Below, in pieces: positions 30,019 to 39,007 of a stretch of 40,054 nt of DNA. The notes under the pieces are model-generated. The model was not told the origin of the DNA, made no database searches, and saw nothing but the letters and a program-made list of their open reading frames with translations. The stretch is from JACCTH01 sp035253825 (GTDB lineage: Bacteria > Actinomycetota > Acidimicrobiia > Spongiisociales > ZC4RG35). The stretch is from NCBI GenBank assembly GCA_035253825.1, contig DATFBM010000039.1, positions 1 to 40,054 of the forward strand. Reading direction: 5' to 3'. Positions within the stretch are counted from its first letter, which is position 1; each line of letters opens with the position of its first letter. The position numbers and the translations under genes are program-made.

Positions 30019-30840
30019 CTAGTTCAAGGGTTCGCAGGGTGTTTCTTCGGGGAAGAGCGGTCTGACCAAGATCTGATACTCGGCCTCGCCCAGCGTCCAT
30101 CTCGTGGCCTGATTGGCCTCGGCGAAAACGCCGAGCAGGTTCTGGGCCTCTTCACCTTCGTAGGCGGCGCAGCGCCAATCGAACCCGATCTCGCTCATGT
30201 CGTCATAGGAGACCGGCAAGGGCCATTCTTGAACGTTGGCCACGGCATCATCGATCTCGTCGGCTCCGACTCCCGCCACGACTTGAATCATCTCCGGCAC
30301 GTAGCTGCCAGACGAGGTTCCCGTCATCGCGCCCAGGCGGTCCACCAGGTTGGCAAGGATCGGCACCCGGTTATCGGTCGAGTCCTCCGAGATACCTAGC
30401 GCATACACGGCGAAGGAGTGCTCGCCGTCCTGGTTGTAGAAGCGGACGGTGGTGATCGGGGCATCGGCCACCCCGGTGGCGTCGTTGTTCTCGACCTGAC
30501 CGATCTCATCGAAGTTGAGGGCGTCGAGCTCCTCGAGGACGAACAGCATCGACTCCTCATCGAGCTGACTTGCCTGCCAGTTGGCGAGAAGTGGTCCTGG
30601 ATAGATTTCGATCTGGGGCCCTTGGTGGATCAGGCGACCGCCCCGGGTGAGAACCAGATGAGGTCCCTGGTTGACCATGAACTCGACCGGGACGAATCCT
30701 CCGGCGCTGGTTACCGAAAGCAGCATTGAGTCGGGGTCGTCGTTGAGATTGAGTTCCTCGGCCAGGGATGACGAGGGACTGCCGCACGCCATAAGGACGG
30801 CGATGAGGACAAGCAAAGATACGAACCTAGGGAAATGCAT
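30019..30840 (-). CDS. Secreted lipoprotein, unknown function
   Basis: From ATG 30840 the 273-residue product begins MHFPRFVSLLVLIAVLMACG, a clear lipoprotein signal with lipobox LMAC, so the mature protein starts at Cys19. The rest is soluble and acidic; GGRLIHQGPQIEIYPGPLL and WRCAAYEGEEAQNLLGVF stand out but match no domain I know. Two further Cys residues (WRCAA and ETPCEP) may pair. An in-frame start 12 codons upstream (30876) gives a worse signal. The gene lies 51 bp after the aminotransferase and may be co-transcribed with it. Confidence 0.8.
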   Translation of the reverse strand: MHFPRFVSLLVLIAVLMACGSPSSSLAEELNLNDDPDSMLLSVTSAGGFVPVEFMVNQGPHLVLTRGGRLIHQGPQIEIYPGPLLANWQASQLDEESMLFVLEELDALNFDEIGQVENNDATGVADAPITTVRFYNQDGEHSFAVYALGISEDSTDNRVPILANLVDRLGAMTGTSSGSYVPEMIQVVAGVGADEIDDAVANVQEWPLPVSYDDMSEIGFDWRCAAYEGEEAQNLLGVFAEANQATRWTLGEAEYQILVRPLFPEETPCEPLN

Positions 30841-30890
30841 CGATATAGGACGTCGCTTCGGCTGGCCTGGTTCCAAGCTGAGCCGGGGAG

Positions 30891-32174
30891 CTAGTGAGGC
30901 CTGCCTTCATAGTCGGTGAGCGCTTCATCGATGAGGTCGAGTGACCAGTCGAGCTGCTCTTCGGTTGTGACGAGCGCCGGGATATAGCGGATCACATTTC
31001 CATCCGGTCCGCAGTCGATGATGATGAGATCGCGCTTCAGACAGTACTTCTGGACGTGGGCGAAGGCGGCGGCGTCTTGCATCCGCGTCTCGGTGTTGGA
31101 GACGAGTTCGATGCCGATCATAAGCCCGAGCCCGCGAACATCCCCGATGGTCGGGTGGTCGGCAGCCAGCTTCGCCAGCCGCTCAAAGGCGCGCGAGGAA
31201 AGATCGCGAGCGTGGGGAAGCTGATCACCCAAGGTGTTCATGACGGCGACTGCCGCCGCCGCCGCCACCGGATTTCCGCCAAAGGTGGTGCCGTGGGAGC
31301 CGCGGGGCCAGGCATCCATCATCTCGGCTGAAGCGCCATAGGCCGAAAGCGGTAGGCCATTGGCGATGCCCTTGCCGAGCGCGATCACGTCGGGCTTGGC
31401 TCGATAAAGATCGGAGGCGAACCACTCGGCCGTTCGCCCAAAGCCGGTCTGCACTTCGTCGTAGATGATCTTGATCCCGTGGGCGTCGGCGAGTGCGCGC
31501 AATTCGTCGAGGAAGGTCGAGGGAGCGGGGTAGTAGCCGCCTTCGCCCTGTACCGGCTCGATCAAGAACCCGGCGATGTTCTGAGGACTGACAACGTGGC
31601 GAAACATCATGTCGAGGTCCCAGAGGCAATAGTCGACCGCCTGCTCGTCGGTCATTCCCCATCGATAGGGGTGGGGGAATGGTGCCACGAAGACGGAGCC
31701 CAGCACCGGGTGGTAACCGTCGCGGTATTTGGCGTTCGAGGTGGTATAAGTCACCGAGCCCATGGTGCGGCCGTGGAATCCGCCGCGGAAGACGATCAGC
31801 CCTTGTCGTCCGGTGACCTTGCGGACGAGTTTCACAGCTGCCTCGACCGCCTCCGATCCCGAGTTAGCGAACCCAAACTTCTCGATCGCCGGAGGGGTGA
31901 GCTCGGCCAGCATCTCGGCCGCCTGCACCAGGCTGTCGTATCGAAAGATGCAGCCCGAGTGGATGAAACGGTCGATCTGGCGGTGGGCAGCCTCGACTAC
32001 CGCCGGATGGTTGTGTCCGAGGTTGACGACCGCGGTCCCACAGGCGAAGTCGGCGAAGCGTCGACCCTCGGAGTCATAGACCCAGATGCCGGCAGCCCGT
32101 TCCGCGACGACCTCGGTGTCGAAGGCGATGACGGGGGCGATGACCCTTTGGTGGCGGGAAATGAGGTCGCTCAT
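30891..32174 (-). CDS. Class III PLP-dependent aminotransferase (GabT/ArgD-like)
   Basis: A 427-residue fold-type I aminotransferase of the acetylornithine/4-aminobutyrate group. The PLP lysine is K268 in ALGKGIANG, the ring-binding Asp is D239 in IIYDEVQTGFGR, and FANSGSEAVEAAVKLVR plus GGFHGRT form the phosphate and substrate pockets. Length and motifs fit an omega-amino acid:2-oxoglutarate transaminase; the exact amino donor cannot be read from sequence. The ATG at 32174 has TAGATT eight bases upstream and only a weak Shine-Dalgarno. Confidence 0.9.
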   Translation of the reverse strand: MSDLISRHQRVIAPVIAFDTEVVAERAAGIWVYDSEGRRFADFACGTAVVNLGHNHPAVVEAAHRQIDRFIHSGCIFRYDSLVQAAEMLAELTPPAIEKFGFANSGSEAVEAAVKLVRKVTGRQGLIVFRGGFHGRTMGSVTYTTSNAKYRDGYHPVLGSVFVAPFPHPYRWGMTDEQAVDYCLWDLDMMFRHVVSPQNIAGFLIEPVQGEGGYYPAPSTFLDELRALADAHGIKIIYDEVQTGFGRTAEWFASDLYRAKPDVIALGKGIANGLPLSAYGASAEMMDAWPRGSHGTTFGGNPVAAAAAVAVMNTLGDQLPHARDLSSRAFERLAKLAADHPTIGDVRGLGLMIGIELVSNTETRMQDAAAFAHVQKYCLKRDLIIIDCGPDGNVIRYIPALVTTEEQLDWSLDLIDEALTDYEGRPH

Positions 32175-32182
32175 CCCTGCTC

Positions 32183-32188
32183 AATCTA
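32183..32188 (-). promoter_or_regulatory. Possible -10 box of the aminotransferase gene
   Basis: TAGATT on the minus strand, eight bases before ATG 32174. A partial -35-like CCGACT lies 16 bases upstream. Confidence 0.3.
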
Positions 32189-32196
32189 GAGGCTGG

Positions 32197-32229
32197 CACC
32201 GCCGAGTCGGCCGGACTAGCTAGGCGGTG
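32197..32229. other. Hairpin in the aminotransferase/purM intergenic region
   Basis: CACCGCC and GGCGGTG form a perfect 7-bp outer stem, and AGTC/GACT pair inside it. It lies just upstream of the aminotransferase promoter and downstream of the purM end. It could terminate the purine transcript or be a regulator site; there is no T-run. Confidence 0.35.
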
Positions 32230-32257
32230 GTGCGCGCGTCTGTGTTTGGCAAAGGTT

Positions 32258-32431
32258 CTACTTCTTTGGCACGTGGATAACGATGCTGCCCTGGACAAGG
32301 GTGCCACTAGCAGTCAAATCCACATCGTCGCCAGTACCGATCTGGTTGTCGTAGACGACGGCTCCCGTCGCCTTGAGGCCGCCCAACTCCCTAGCGGCAA
32401 GAAGGTATCCAACAGTTGCATACGGCGAATA
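32258..32431 (-). pseudogene. Possible gene remnant in the 301-bp intergenic region
   Basis: The stretch 32175-32475 holds no convincing complete gene. On the minus strand one frame is open for 57 codons and ends at a TAG (32258-32260). It reads like protein, with segments AARELGGLKATGAVVYDNQ and DLTASGTLVQGSIVIHVPKK, and has less GC-rich codons than its neighbours. It lacks an ATG or GTG near its 5' end and is cut off by a TGA at 32434-32432. I do not recognise the family. It may be the 3' end of a decayed gene, or chance. Confidence 0.25.
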
Positions 32432-32475
32432 TCAGTCGATCTGCCTACTCGGCCCGCCCTCGGTGCGCAGCGCAG

Positions 32476-33474
32476 CTAGGGCAGTGAGGTGAAGGAAACG
32501 CCCTTGCCCGCCAAAACTCGACCCACAACCCGTCCCCCGATCGTGGAGGTCACTCGCTCAACCGCCTCGGGAGAAACGATCAGACAGAAGCCGATCCCCA
32601 TGTTGAAGATCGAGTAGAGCTCGTGCTCGGGGACTTGCCCCCACCGGGCCAGGACCTGAAACACGGATGGGACTTCCCAGCTTCTCGGGTCGATCTCGAC
32701 GCCGAGCCCGTCCGGAAGCACCCGGGGCAGATTGCCGACAAGTCCTCCGCCAGTGATGTGTGCTGCGGCATGACAGTCGGCGAGCGAGGGTTGAACGATC
32801 GGCGAATAGAGGAGCGATGGGCGCAAAAGGACCTCACCCAGAGAGGCGGCCTCGCCAGGAAAGGGCCGCTCGAGGTCGCGGTCGGCAACGATCTGGCGGA
32901 CCAGCGAAAAACCGTTCGATCGGAGGTTGGGGGAGGGAAGGCCGATGACCAGGTCACCTTCGGAGACCCGCGCTGGCCCTAGCTCCGCCCCTGCTTCGAC
33001 CACGCCGAGGGCGGTGGCGGCGAGATCGATCTGGTCTGGTGCCATGACGCCAGGATGCTCGGCTGTCTCGCCTCCCAGCAGCGCCATCCCCGCCTGTCGG
33101 CACGCAGCCGCGATCGAAGCGACCACCCACGTATCGCGCTCGGGGTCGAGAGCGCCCACCGCCATGTAATCGACGAGGCCCAATGGTCTGGCGCCGGCGG
33201 CCGCCAAGTCGTCGCTCACCATCGCCACCAGGTCGTAGCCCACTCCGTCCCAGCGTCCGGTCTGGCGGGCCAGTTCCAGCTTGGTGCCCACGCCGTCGGT
33301 GGTCATCATCAGGATGGGGTCGCGATAGCCCGGCGGAATTCGTAATCCTGCGGCAAAACCTCCGAAGCTGCCTTCGACCAGCGGACTCCAGGTCGACGTG
33401 ACCAGCGGGGCGATTGCTTCCACGTGGCGGTCAGCGGCTTGGAGGCTGACCCCGGCCGTTCGATATGTGCTCAA
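32476..33474 (-). CDS. purM: Phosphoribosylformylglycinamidine cyclo-ligase
   Basis: PurM closes FGAM to AIR with ATP in step five of purine synthesis. The 332-residue protein has the PurM/PurL fold marks: TYRTAGVSLQAADRHVEAI, the ATP-binding TTDGVGTKLELA, ALLGGETAEHPGVM and HITGGGLVGNLPRVLP. Start is a TTG at 33474 that overlaps the purF stop as TTGA; the conserved TYxxAGV near the N-terminus supports it. It is the last purine gene of the cluster. Confidence 0.95.
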   Translation of the reverse strand: MSTYRTAGVSLQAADRHVEAIAPLVTSTWSPLVEGSFGGFAAGLRIPPGYRDPILMMTTDGVGTKLELARQTGRWDGVGYDLVAMVSDDLAAAGARPLGLVDYMAVGALDPERDTWVVASIAAACRQAGMALLGGETAEHPGVMAPDQIDLAATALGVVEAGAELGPARVSEGDLVIGLPSPNLRSNGFSLVRQIVADRDLERPFPGEAASLGEVLLRPSLLYSPIVQPSLADCHAAAHITGGGLVGNLPRVLPDGLGVEIDPRSWEVPSVFQVLARWGQVPEHELYSIFNMGIGFCLIVSPEAVERVTSTIGGRVVGRVLAGKGVSFTSLP

Positions 33475-34925
33475 CGACGAGCCAGGTTGTCTGCTCCCAT
33501 TTCCTCCAGCCAGAACTTGCCCTGGGCGCCTTCGACGTCGGTCGGATACTCACCAGAGAGACAGGCGTGACAGAAGCTGCGGGGGTCGGTTCCGGTGGCG
33601 GCGAGCAAGCCCTCGAGCGAGAGATAGCCGAGGGTGTCAGCGCCCACGTGGAGGCGAATCTCGTCAGTGTCCATCCGGGCGGCGATTAGCGAGTTCCGAT
33701 CCGAGGTATCCATGCCGTAGAAGCAGGGCCAGCGATAGGGCGGGGAGGAGATTCGGAGGTGGACTTCCTTCGCCCCGGTCTCCCGGACCAGGGAAACGAG
33801 CTGGCGGGTGGTGGAGCCGCGAACGATCGAATCATCGATCAGCACGACCCGCTTGCCGACCAGGGTGTCGACGATCGGATTGAGCTTGAGCTTTACTCCG
33901 CGATCGCGGAGAAGTTGGTTGGGCTCGATGAACGTGCGTCCCACGTAGCGATTCTTGACCAGGCCTTCGGCGTAGGGAATACCGGACTCGGATGCGAAAC
34001 CCTGGGCGGCGGGTAGGCCCGACTCTGGCACCGGCACGACCACGTCGGCTTCAAGGGGATGCTCGGTAGCCAATCGCTTTCCCATCTCGAAACGCGAGGA
34101 ATAGATGTTTCTGCCCATGAGACGCGAATCTGGGCGGGCGAAGTACACGAATTCGAAGACACACAGCTGGGGCTGGGTGCGCGGGAAAGGGAAGGTCGAT
34201 CTCATGCCGCTGGCGTCGATGATCACCATCTCGCCGGGCGCCACCTCGCGGACGAATGAGGCACCCACGATGTCGAGGGCGGCGGTCTCCGATGCGAGCA
34301 CCCACCCCGATTTTCCGGTGACGGTCTCCGGCAGGCGACCGAGGCAGAGCGGCCGGAAGCCGTGAGGATCGCGAACACCGAAGAGACGACCTTGATCCAT
34401 CAGCACCAGTGAGAACGCTCCCTCAAAGGAGGGCAGCGTCTCCAGGAGAGCGAGTTCGAGGCCGCGACCATCGCTGCGGTCGTCGTCGGTGGCGGCGGCG
34501 ATTGCGGCCACCATCACCGCCGAGTCCGAAGTTCCTTGGGTCGCCGTTAGCGGATAGCGCTCGCCGAGGGCGGCGGTATTGGTGAGATTCCCGTTATGTC
34601 CGAGAGCGATCGAGGTGACGCCGACCTGTGCATGTGCGGGTTGGGAGTTCTCCCAACGGTTGGACCCGGTGGTCGAATAGCGGGTGTGGCCGATGCCGAT
34701 GTGGCCTTCGAGGGCAGCGAGGTTGTTGTCAGAGAACACCTGTGCCACCAGGCCCAAGTCCTTATAGACGGTGACAGTTCGTCCATCGGAAGTGGCGATG
34801 CCCGCTGATTCTTGCCCGCGGTGTTGCAGGGCGAAGAGGCCGTAGTAGCAGAGCTCTGCGGCTCGTTGGCCCGGGGAGTAGACCCCGAAGACTCCACACG
34901 CCTCGCCCGTTGTCACTTGGGTCAT
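33471..34925 (-). CDS. purF: Amidophosphoribosyltransferase
   Basis: PurF makes phosphoribosylamine from PRPP and glutamine, the first step of purine synthesis. With ATG 34925 the 484-residue protein has a nine-residue propeptide before the nucleophile C10 (GEACGVFGVY), removed on maturation. The glutaminase domain shows LQHRGQESAG and GHTRYSTTG; the PRTase domain has VVLIDDSIVRGST. The [4Fe-4S] type is indicated by CVFEF, the late FCHACLSG pair and others, as in Bacillus PurF. An in-frame TTG at 34934 is a possible earlier start. The gene follows an ABC transporter gene and a hairpin, and overlaps purM by four bases. Confidence 0.95.
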   Translation of the reverse strand: MTQVTTGEACGVFGVYSPGQRAAELCYYGLFALQHRGQESAGIATSDGRTVTVYKDLGLVAQVFSDNNLAALEGHIGIGHTRYSTTGSNRWENSQPAHAQVGVTSIALGHNGNLTNTAALGERYPLTATQGTSDSAVMVAAIAAATDDDRSDGRGLELALLETLPSFEGAFSLVLMDQGRLFGVRDPHGFRPLCLGRLPETVTGKSGWVLASETAALDIVGASFVREVAPGEMVIIDASGMRSTFPFPRTQPQLCVFEFVYFARPDSRLMGRNIYSSRFEMGKRLATEHPLEADVVVPVPESGLPAAQGFASESGIPYAEGLVKNRYVGRTFIEPNQLLRDRGVKLKLNPIVDTLVGKRVVLIDDSIVRGSTTRQLVSLVRETGAKEVHLRISSPPYRWPCFYGMDTSDRNSLIAARMDTDEIRLHVGADTLGYLSLEGLLAATGTDPRSFCHACLSGEYPTDVEGAQGKFWLEEMGADNLARR

Positions 34926-34948
34926 GGTATTCAAGGTCGACCCAAGCG

Positions 34949-34995
34949 AACCTAATGCTATGGGCCGCGGAAACCACGGCTTATAGCCTTAGGTT
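34949..34995 (-). promoter_or_regulatory. Long imperfect hairpin in the purF leader
   Basis: AACCTAA-T-GCTAT-GGGCCG (34949-34967) can pair with CGGCTT-ATAGC-C-TTAGGTT (34977-34995). This gives 19 positions with one mismatch and two G-U pairs in RNA around a nine-base loop. It sits between the ABC transporter stop (35003) and purF. The outer arm contains TAGGTT, a possible -10 box, about 14-23 bases before the candidate purF starts. It could terminate, attenuate or bind a purine regulator; it matches no riboswitch I recognise. Confidence 0.5.
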
Positions 34996-35002
34996 TCGGG
35001 GG

Positions 35003-36772
35003 CTAGCGGAGGCCGGTTTGCACTCGCCAGAGGGCGGCGTAGAGGCCTCCCCCCGCCACCAGCTCGTCGTGGGTGCCGGCCTCGATCAGGCGCCCGTCGT
35101 CAAGGACGTGGATGCGATCGGCGAAGCGAACTGTCGAGAGCCGATGGGCGATCACGATCACGGTTCGGTCTTTGCCGACGATGTCGAGCGAATGCTGGAT
35201 GGCGGCTTCCGTCTCGTTGTCAACCGAGGAGGTGGCCTCGTCCAGCACCAGGACCGGAGGATCGCGGAGGATCGCCCGCGCGATCGAAAGTCGTTGGCGC
35301 TGGCCACCGGAGAGCTTCTGGCCGCGTTCACCCACAGTGGTGTCGTAACCGAGTGGCAGCTCCTCGATGAATTCGGTCGCCTCGGCGAGGGCGGCGGCCT
35401 CTTCGATCTCGGCTTGGGTGGCATCTGGGCGGCCATAACTCAGGTTCTCGCGCACCGTTCCCTGGAAAAGAAAAACATCCTGGCCCACATAGCCAATTGA
35501 GTGGCGGACCGATTCGAATGACAGTCCCCGCAGGTCGTTGCCGTCGAATGTGATGCGGCCCGAGGTGGGGTCGTACAACCGCAGGAGGAGCTTCACCAAA
35601 GTCGATTTCCCCGCTCCGGTGGCGCCGACGATGGCATGGGTCTCTCCGGCCGGGACCCTAAGGCTGAGATTGTCGAGGACCAGGCGCCCGTCGGCGTAGG
35701 CGAAGTCGACTGAGTGGAATTCGATCTCGCCTTGGACGGGATGTGGCAATCGTCCCGCGCCCGGGCGGATAGTCGGCGCTACCGCTAGCAAGTCGAGGAT
35801 GCGCCGGGTCGAAGCCATCGCCCGCTGATAGAGGTCGAAGGTCTCGCCCAGTCGGGTCAGCGGCCACAAGAGGCGCTGGGTCATGTAGACGAGCACCGAA
35901 AAGACCCCCACCTCCATGGTCCCGTCCAAAGTCGCCCGTCCCCCGAGGATCAAGGTCAGCGTGAAGCCACAAAGGATGGCTAGTCGGATGATCGGAACGA
36001 ACGCCGAGGACAATCGAATCGCATTCCGATTGGCCACCCGATACTGATCTGACATGCCTTCGACGCGCTCAGACTCCCGGTCCTCGGCAGAGAAAGCACG
36101 AATGGTGGCGATCCCGCTCAGGTTGTTAGCAAGCAGGGCGCCAAGGTCACCCGCGCTCTCCCGCACCTTCTGGTAGCGAGGGGACAGGCGCTTTTGGTAG
36201 ACCACCGAGCCCCAGACGATCAGGGGGATGGGGAGAAATGCCACGACCCCCACCATCGGTGAGGCGGCGAAGAAGACGACACCAACGAAGACGACGTTGA
36301 CGAACGTGCGGATGAGATCGGAAGCACCCACGTCGAGGAAGCGCTCGAGTTGGTTGACGTCGTCGTTGAGAATCGAAAGCAGTCCCCCGGTCGACCGATC
36401 CTCGAACCACGCGATCTCTAGCTCCTGGACATGCCGATATGCGTCCATCCGTGCTTCGTGCTCAATGGTCTGAGCCAGGTTCCTCCAGCCGAGATTGGCT
36501 ATGTACTCGGTCACCGACTCGATGAGCCAGATGATGAAGTTGATCAGAGCCAAAACCAGCAACTGGTCGAAGCGGCCGGAAATGTCGAATGCCCGGCCCA
36601 CGAACGAATCTGCGCCCCGGACGACCACATCTACCGCGGCACCAATCACCAATTCGGGGAGAACGTCCGCCAATTTGTTGAGGACCGACAGCGTTGTGGC
36701 CCACACCACCTTCTTGCGGTGAGGGCCCGCGTAACGCCAGAGCCGGCGGAGCGGGGATGAGCGTTCGGTCAC
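35003..36772 (-). CDS. ABC-type multidrug/lipid exporter (fused permease-ATPase half-transporter)
   Basis: A 589-residue half-transporter that should work as a homodimer. Residues about 1-310 carry six helices (for example LLVLALINFIIWLIES and VVAFLPIPLIVWGSVVY). The ATPase has Walker A VGATGAGKST, Q-loop YVGQDVFLFQ, signature LSGGQRQR, Walker B VLVLDEATSSVD and switch H in IAHRLS. This is the MsbA/LmrA-like exporter family; the cargo is unknown. The GTG at 36772 is six bases after the purL stop, so it is probably transcribed with the purine genes despite having no obvious part in the pathway. Confidence 0.93.
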   Translation of the reverse strand: MTERSSPLRRLWRYAGPHRKKVVWATTLSVLNKLADVLPELVIGAAVDVVVRGADSFVGRAFDISGRFDQLLVLALINFIIWLIESVTEYIANLGWRNLAQTIEHEARMDAYRHVQELEIAWFEDRSTGGLLSILNDDVNQLERFLDVGASDLIRTFVNVVFVGVVFFAASPMVGVVAFLPIPLIVWGSVVYQKRLSPRYQKVRESAGDLGALLANNLSGIATIRAFSAEDRESERVEGMSDQYRVANRNAIRLSSAFVPIIRLAILCGFTLTLILGGRATLDGTMEVGVFSVLVYMTQRLLWPLTRLGETFDLYQRAMASTRRILDLLAVAPTIRPGAGRLPHPVQGEIEFHSVDFAYADGRLVLDNLSLRVPAGETHAIVGATGAGKSTLVKLLLRLYDPTSGRITFDGNDLRGLSFESVRHSIGYVGQDVFLFQGTVRENLSYGRPDATQAEIEEAAALAEATEFIEELPLGYDTTVGERGQKLSGGQRQRLSIARAILRDPPVLVLDEATSSVDNETEAAIQHSLDIVGKDRTVIVIAHRLSTVRFADRIHVLDDGRLIEAGTHDELVAGGGLYAALWRVQTGLR

Positions 36773-36778
36773 GAAGCT

Positions 36779-39007
36779 CTAGTTTCGTAGATGCTCAGGC
36801 AATGCTGTTCGCCACGCAGTAACGGCCACGCTGAGGTCGACCGCGGCCCGGACTCCACCGCGATCGAAGACGATGGAGTCGCCACCCATCGTCCCGATGC
36901 GGAGAAACGGCACCCCAACCTCGCTGCAGACCGCGCTGATCGTGTGGTCCGCCGCCGCCGGCGCCACCGCAACGAAGCGGTGAGGGTCTTCGCTGAAGAG
37001 AAAGCGCCAGTCGCTGTAGGCAACCGACGCCCCTACCCCCGAGGCGATGCAGATCTCGGCGAGCGCCAGGGCCAAACCTCCCATCGACACGTCGTGGAGG
37101 ACCGGGGTCCCGGCTTCGGCCAGTCTTCGGGCGGCTATCACCGCCGCCCTTCCCGCGGCGCGATCGGGGCCGGTGGGTCGTCCTCCGACGTGACCGAAAG
37201 TGACCTTCTCGAAGGCCGACCCGGCCAGGTTCGGTGCCCACTCGTTTCCAACCAGATAGATCGCCATCTCGGCATCGGCCCGGTCGAGCCGGGGAGGGGG
37301 CCAAATGAGCTCCTCCACCAAACCCAGCATTCCGATCACCGGCGACGGATAGATATCGAGGCCGTCGGTCTCGTTATAGAAAGAGACGTTGCCACCCACC
37401 ACGGGCACCCCTAGCGCTTCGCAGGCTTCGGAGATCCCTTCGACGGTCTCCCGGAACTGCCACATCACCTCGGGCTTTTCGGGATTGCCGAAGTTGAGGT
37501 TGTCGACCACCGCCAGCGGCTCGGCTCCCACCATCGCCACATTGAGTGCCGCCTCCCAGACAAGGCGGGCTCCGCCCCGACGGGGGTCGAGATAACAAAC
37601 CCTTCCGTTGCCGTCGGTGGTGAGAGCGAGGCCGCGGTCGGTTCCCTTCAGCCGGAGCAGGGTGGCGTCATGGCCTGGGCCTACAACCGTGTTGAGGAAC
37701 AACATGTAGTCGTACTGCTCATAGATCCATGCCTTGGATCCGAGCTCGGGTTCGGCGAGTAGCTGCAGCAGCCCGGTGGCAATGGCGGGCTGGGCGACGA
37801 ACTTGACCGTGTTGGACCACAGGTCTTCCATCCACCCGGGTTCGCCGAGCGGCCGCTGATAGCGGGGGGCTTCCGCGGTGAGGGATCGGGCCGGGACGTC
37901 GACTACCACCTCGCCTCCGTGGGACACCACGACGTTTCCCGAACTGGTGATCTCGCCCACCACTGATGCCTCGGTTTCCCATCGGCGGGCGACCTCGACC
38001 ACTTCGTCGACCCGGTCGGGGTGGACGAATGCCATCATCCGTTCCTGGGATTCCGACATCAGCAGCTCGGGAGCGGTCATATCGGGCTCGCGGGTGTGAA
38101 CCCGGTCTAGGTCGACTGTTATCCCGTGTCCTGATCGGGAGACGGGCTCGCTGACGGCACATGAGAGACCGGCCGCTCCGAGATCCTGGACGCCGACCAC
38201 GAGCTTGCGTCGATACAGCTCCAGGCAAGCCTCGATGAGTTTCTTTTCTGCGAACGGATCTCCTACTTGAACCGAGGGCCGCTTCTCCAGGGAGGTTTCG
38301 TCGAAGGAAGCGGAGGCGAGGACCGAAGCGCCGCCGATCCCATCCCGCCCCGTGGGGGCGCCAAGGAGAACGGCAATCGTCCCTGGGGGACCGGAAGTGG
38401 CGAGCACCAAATCCTCGGCCCGCAACACACCGAGGCACATCACGTTGACCAGGGGATTGTCCGAGTAGTGCTCGGCAAACGCCAGCTCCCCCCCGACCGT
38501 CGGCACCCCGACGGCGTTGCCGTAGGCGGCGATGCCCCCCACCACTCCGGCGAAGAGGTACCGATTGCGCGGTTGATCGAGGGGGCCGAAGCGCAGCGAA
38601 TCCCACAAGGCGATCGGACGGGCCCCCATCGTGAATATGTCACGGATGATCCCCCCGACTCCCGTCGCCGCCCCCTGATGGGGCTCGACGAACGACGGAT
38701 GGTTGTGGCTTTCGATCCGGAGAGCCGCCAACCACCCCTCGCCGACATCAACGACGCCGGCGTTCTCCCCGGGACCGACCACCACCCACGGCGCCTCGGT
38801 AGGAAACCGACTCAGGTGGACCCGAGATGACTTGTACGAGCAGTGCTCCGACCACATGACCGAGTACATCGCCAGCTCCGATCGACTCGGTTCCCGGCCC
38901 AGCCCGTCGATGATCTGTCGGTATTCGTCGTCGGAAAGACCTAGGCGGGCGTGGAGCGTTAACACCTCGCCCTCATCGGGCTCGAGGTCGACTTCCTCGG
39001 TTCTCAT
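36779..39007 (-). CDS. purL: Phosphoribosylformylglycinamidine synthase subunit PurL
   Basis: PurL amidates FGAR to FGAM with ATP, using ammonia from PurQ. The 742-residue small-form enzyme has MWSEHCSYKSSRVHL with the catalytic His, RIESHNHPSFVEPHQGAATGVGGIIRDI for metal-ATP binding, GIGGASVLASASF and a second PurM-like half (PVVGGNVSFYNE). The small form needs PurS and PurQ, both present upstream. The ATG at 39007 overlaps the purQ stop as ATGA; open frame back to 39370 lies within purQ. Confidence 0.96.
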   Translation of the reverse strand: MRTEEVDLEPDEGEVLTLHARLGLSDDEYRQIIDGLGREPSRSELAMYSVMWSEHCSYKSSRVHLSRFPTEAPWVVVGPGENAGVVDVGEGWLAALRIESHNHPSFVEPHQGAATGVGGIIRDIFTMGARPIALWDSLRFGPLDQPRNRYLFAGVVGGIAAYGNAVGVPTVGGELAFAEHYSDNPLVNVMCLGVLRAEDLVLATSGPPGTIAVLLGAPTGRDGIGGASVLASASFDETSLEKRPSVQVGDPFAEKKLIEACLELYRRKLVVGVQDLGAAGLSCAVSEPVSRSGHGITVDLDRVHTREPDMTAPELLMSESQERMMAFVHPDRVDEVVEVARRWETEASVVGEITSSGNVVVSHGGEVVVDVPARSLTAEAPRYQRPLGEPGWMEDLWSNTVKFVAQPAIATGLLQLLAEPELGSKAWIYEQYDYMLFLNTVVGPGHDATLLRLKGTDRGLALTTDGNGRVCYLDPRRGGARLVWEAALNVAMVGAEPLAVVDNLNFGNPEKPEVMWQFRETVEGISEACEALGVPVVGGNVSFYNETDGLDIYPSPVIGMLGLVEELIWPPPRLDRADAEMAIYLVGNEWAPNLAGSAFEKVTFGHVGGRPTGPDRAAGRAAVIAARRLAEAGTPVLHDVSMGGLALALAEICIASGVGASVAYSDWRFLFSEDPHRFVAVAPAAADHTISAVCSEVGVPFLRIGTMGGDSIVFDRGGVRAAVDLSVAVTAWRTALPEHLRN

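Noticed and set aside
30842..30847. TATATC just before the lipoprotein ATG at 30840 as a -10 box
   Set aside because: It is only one base from the ATG, so transcription would begin inside the gene.
32246..32479. 77-codon plus-strand open frame in the aminotransferase/purM gap
   Set aside because: No ribosome site, no recognisable domain, and it is antisense to a more protein-like frame.
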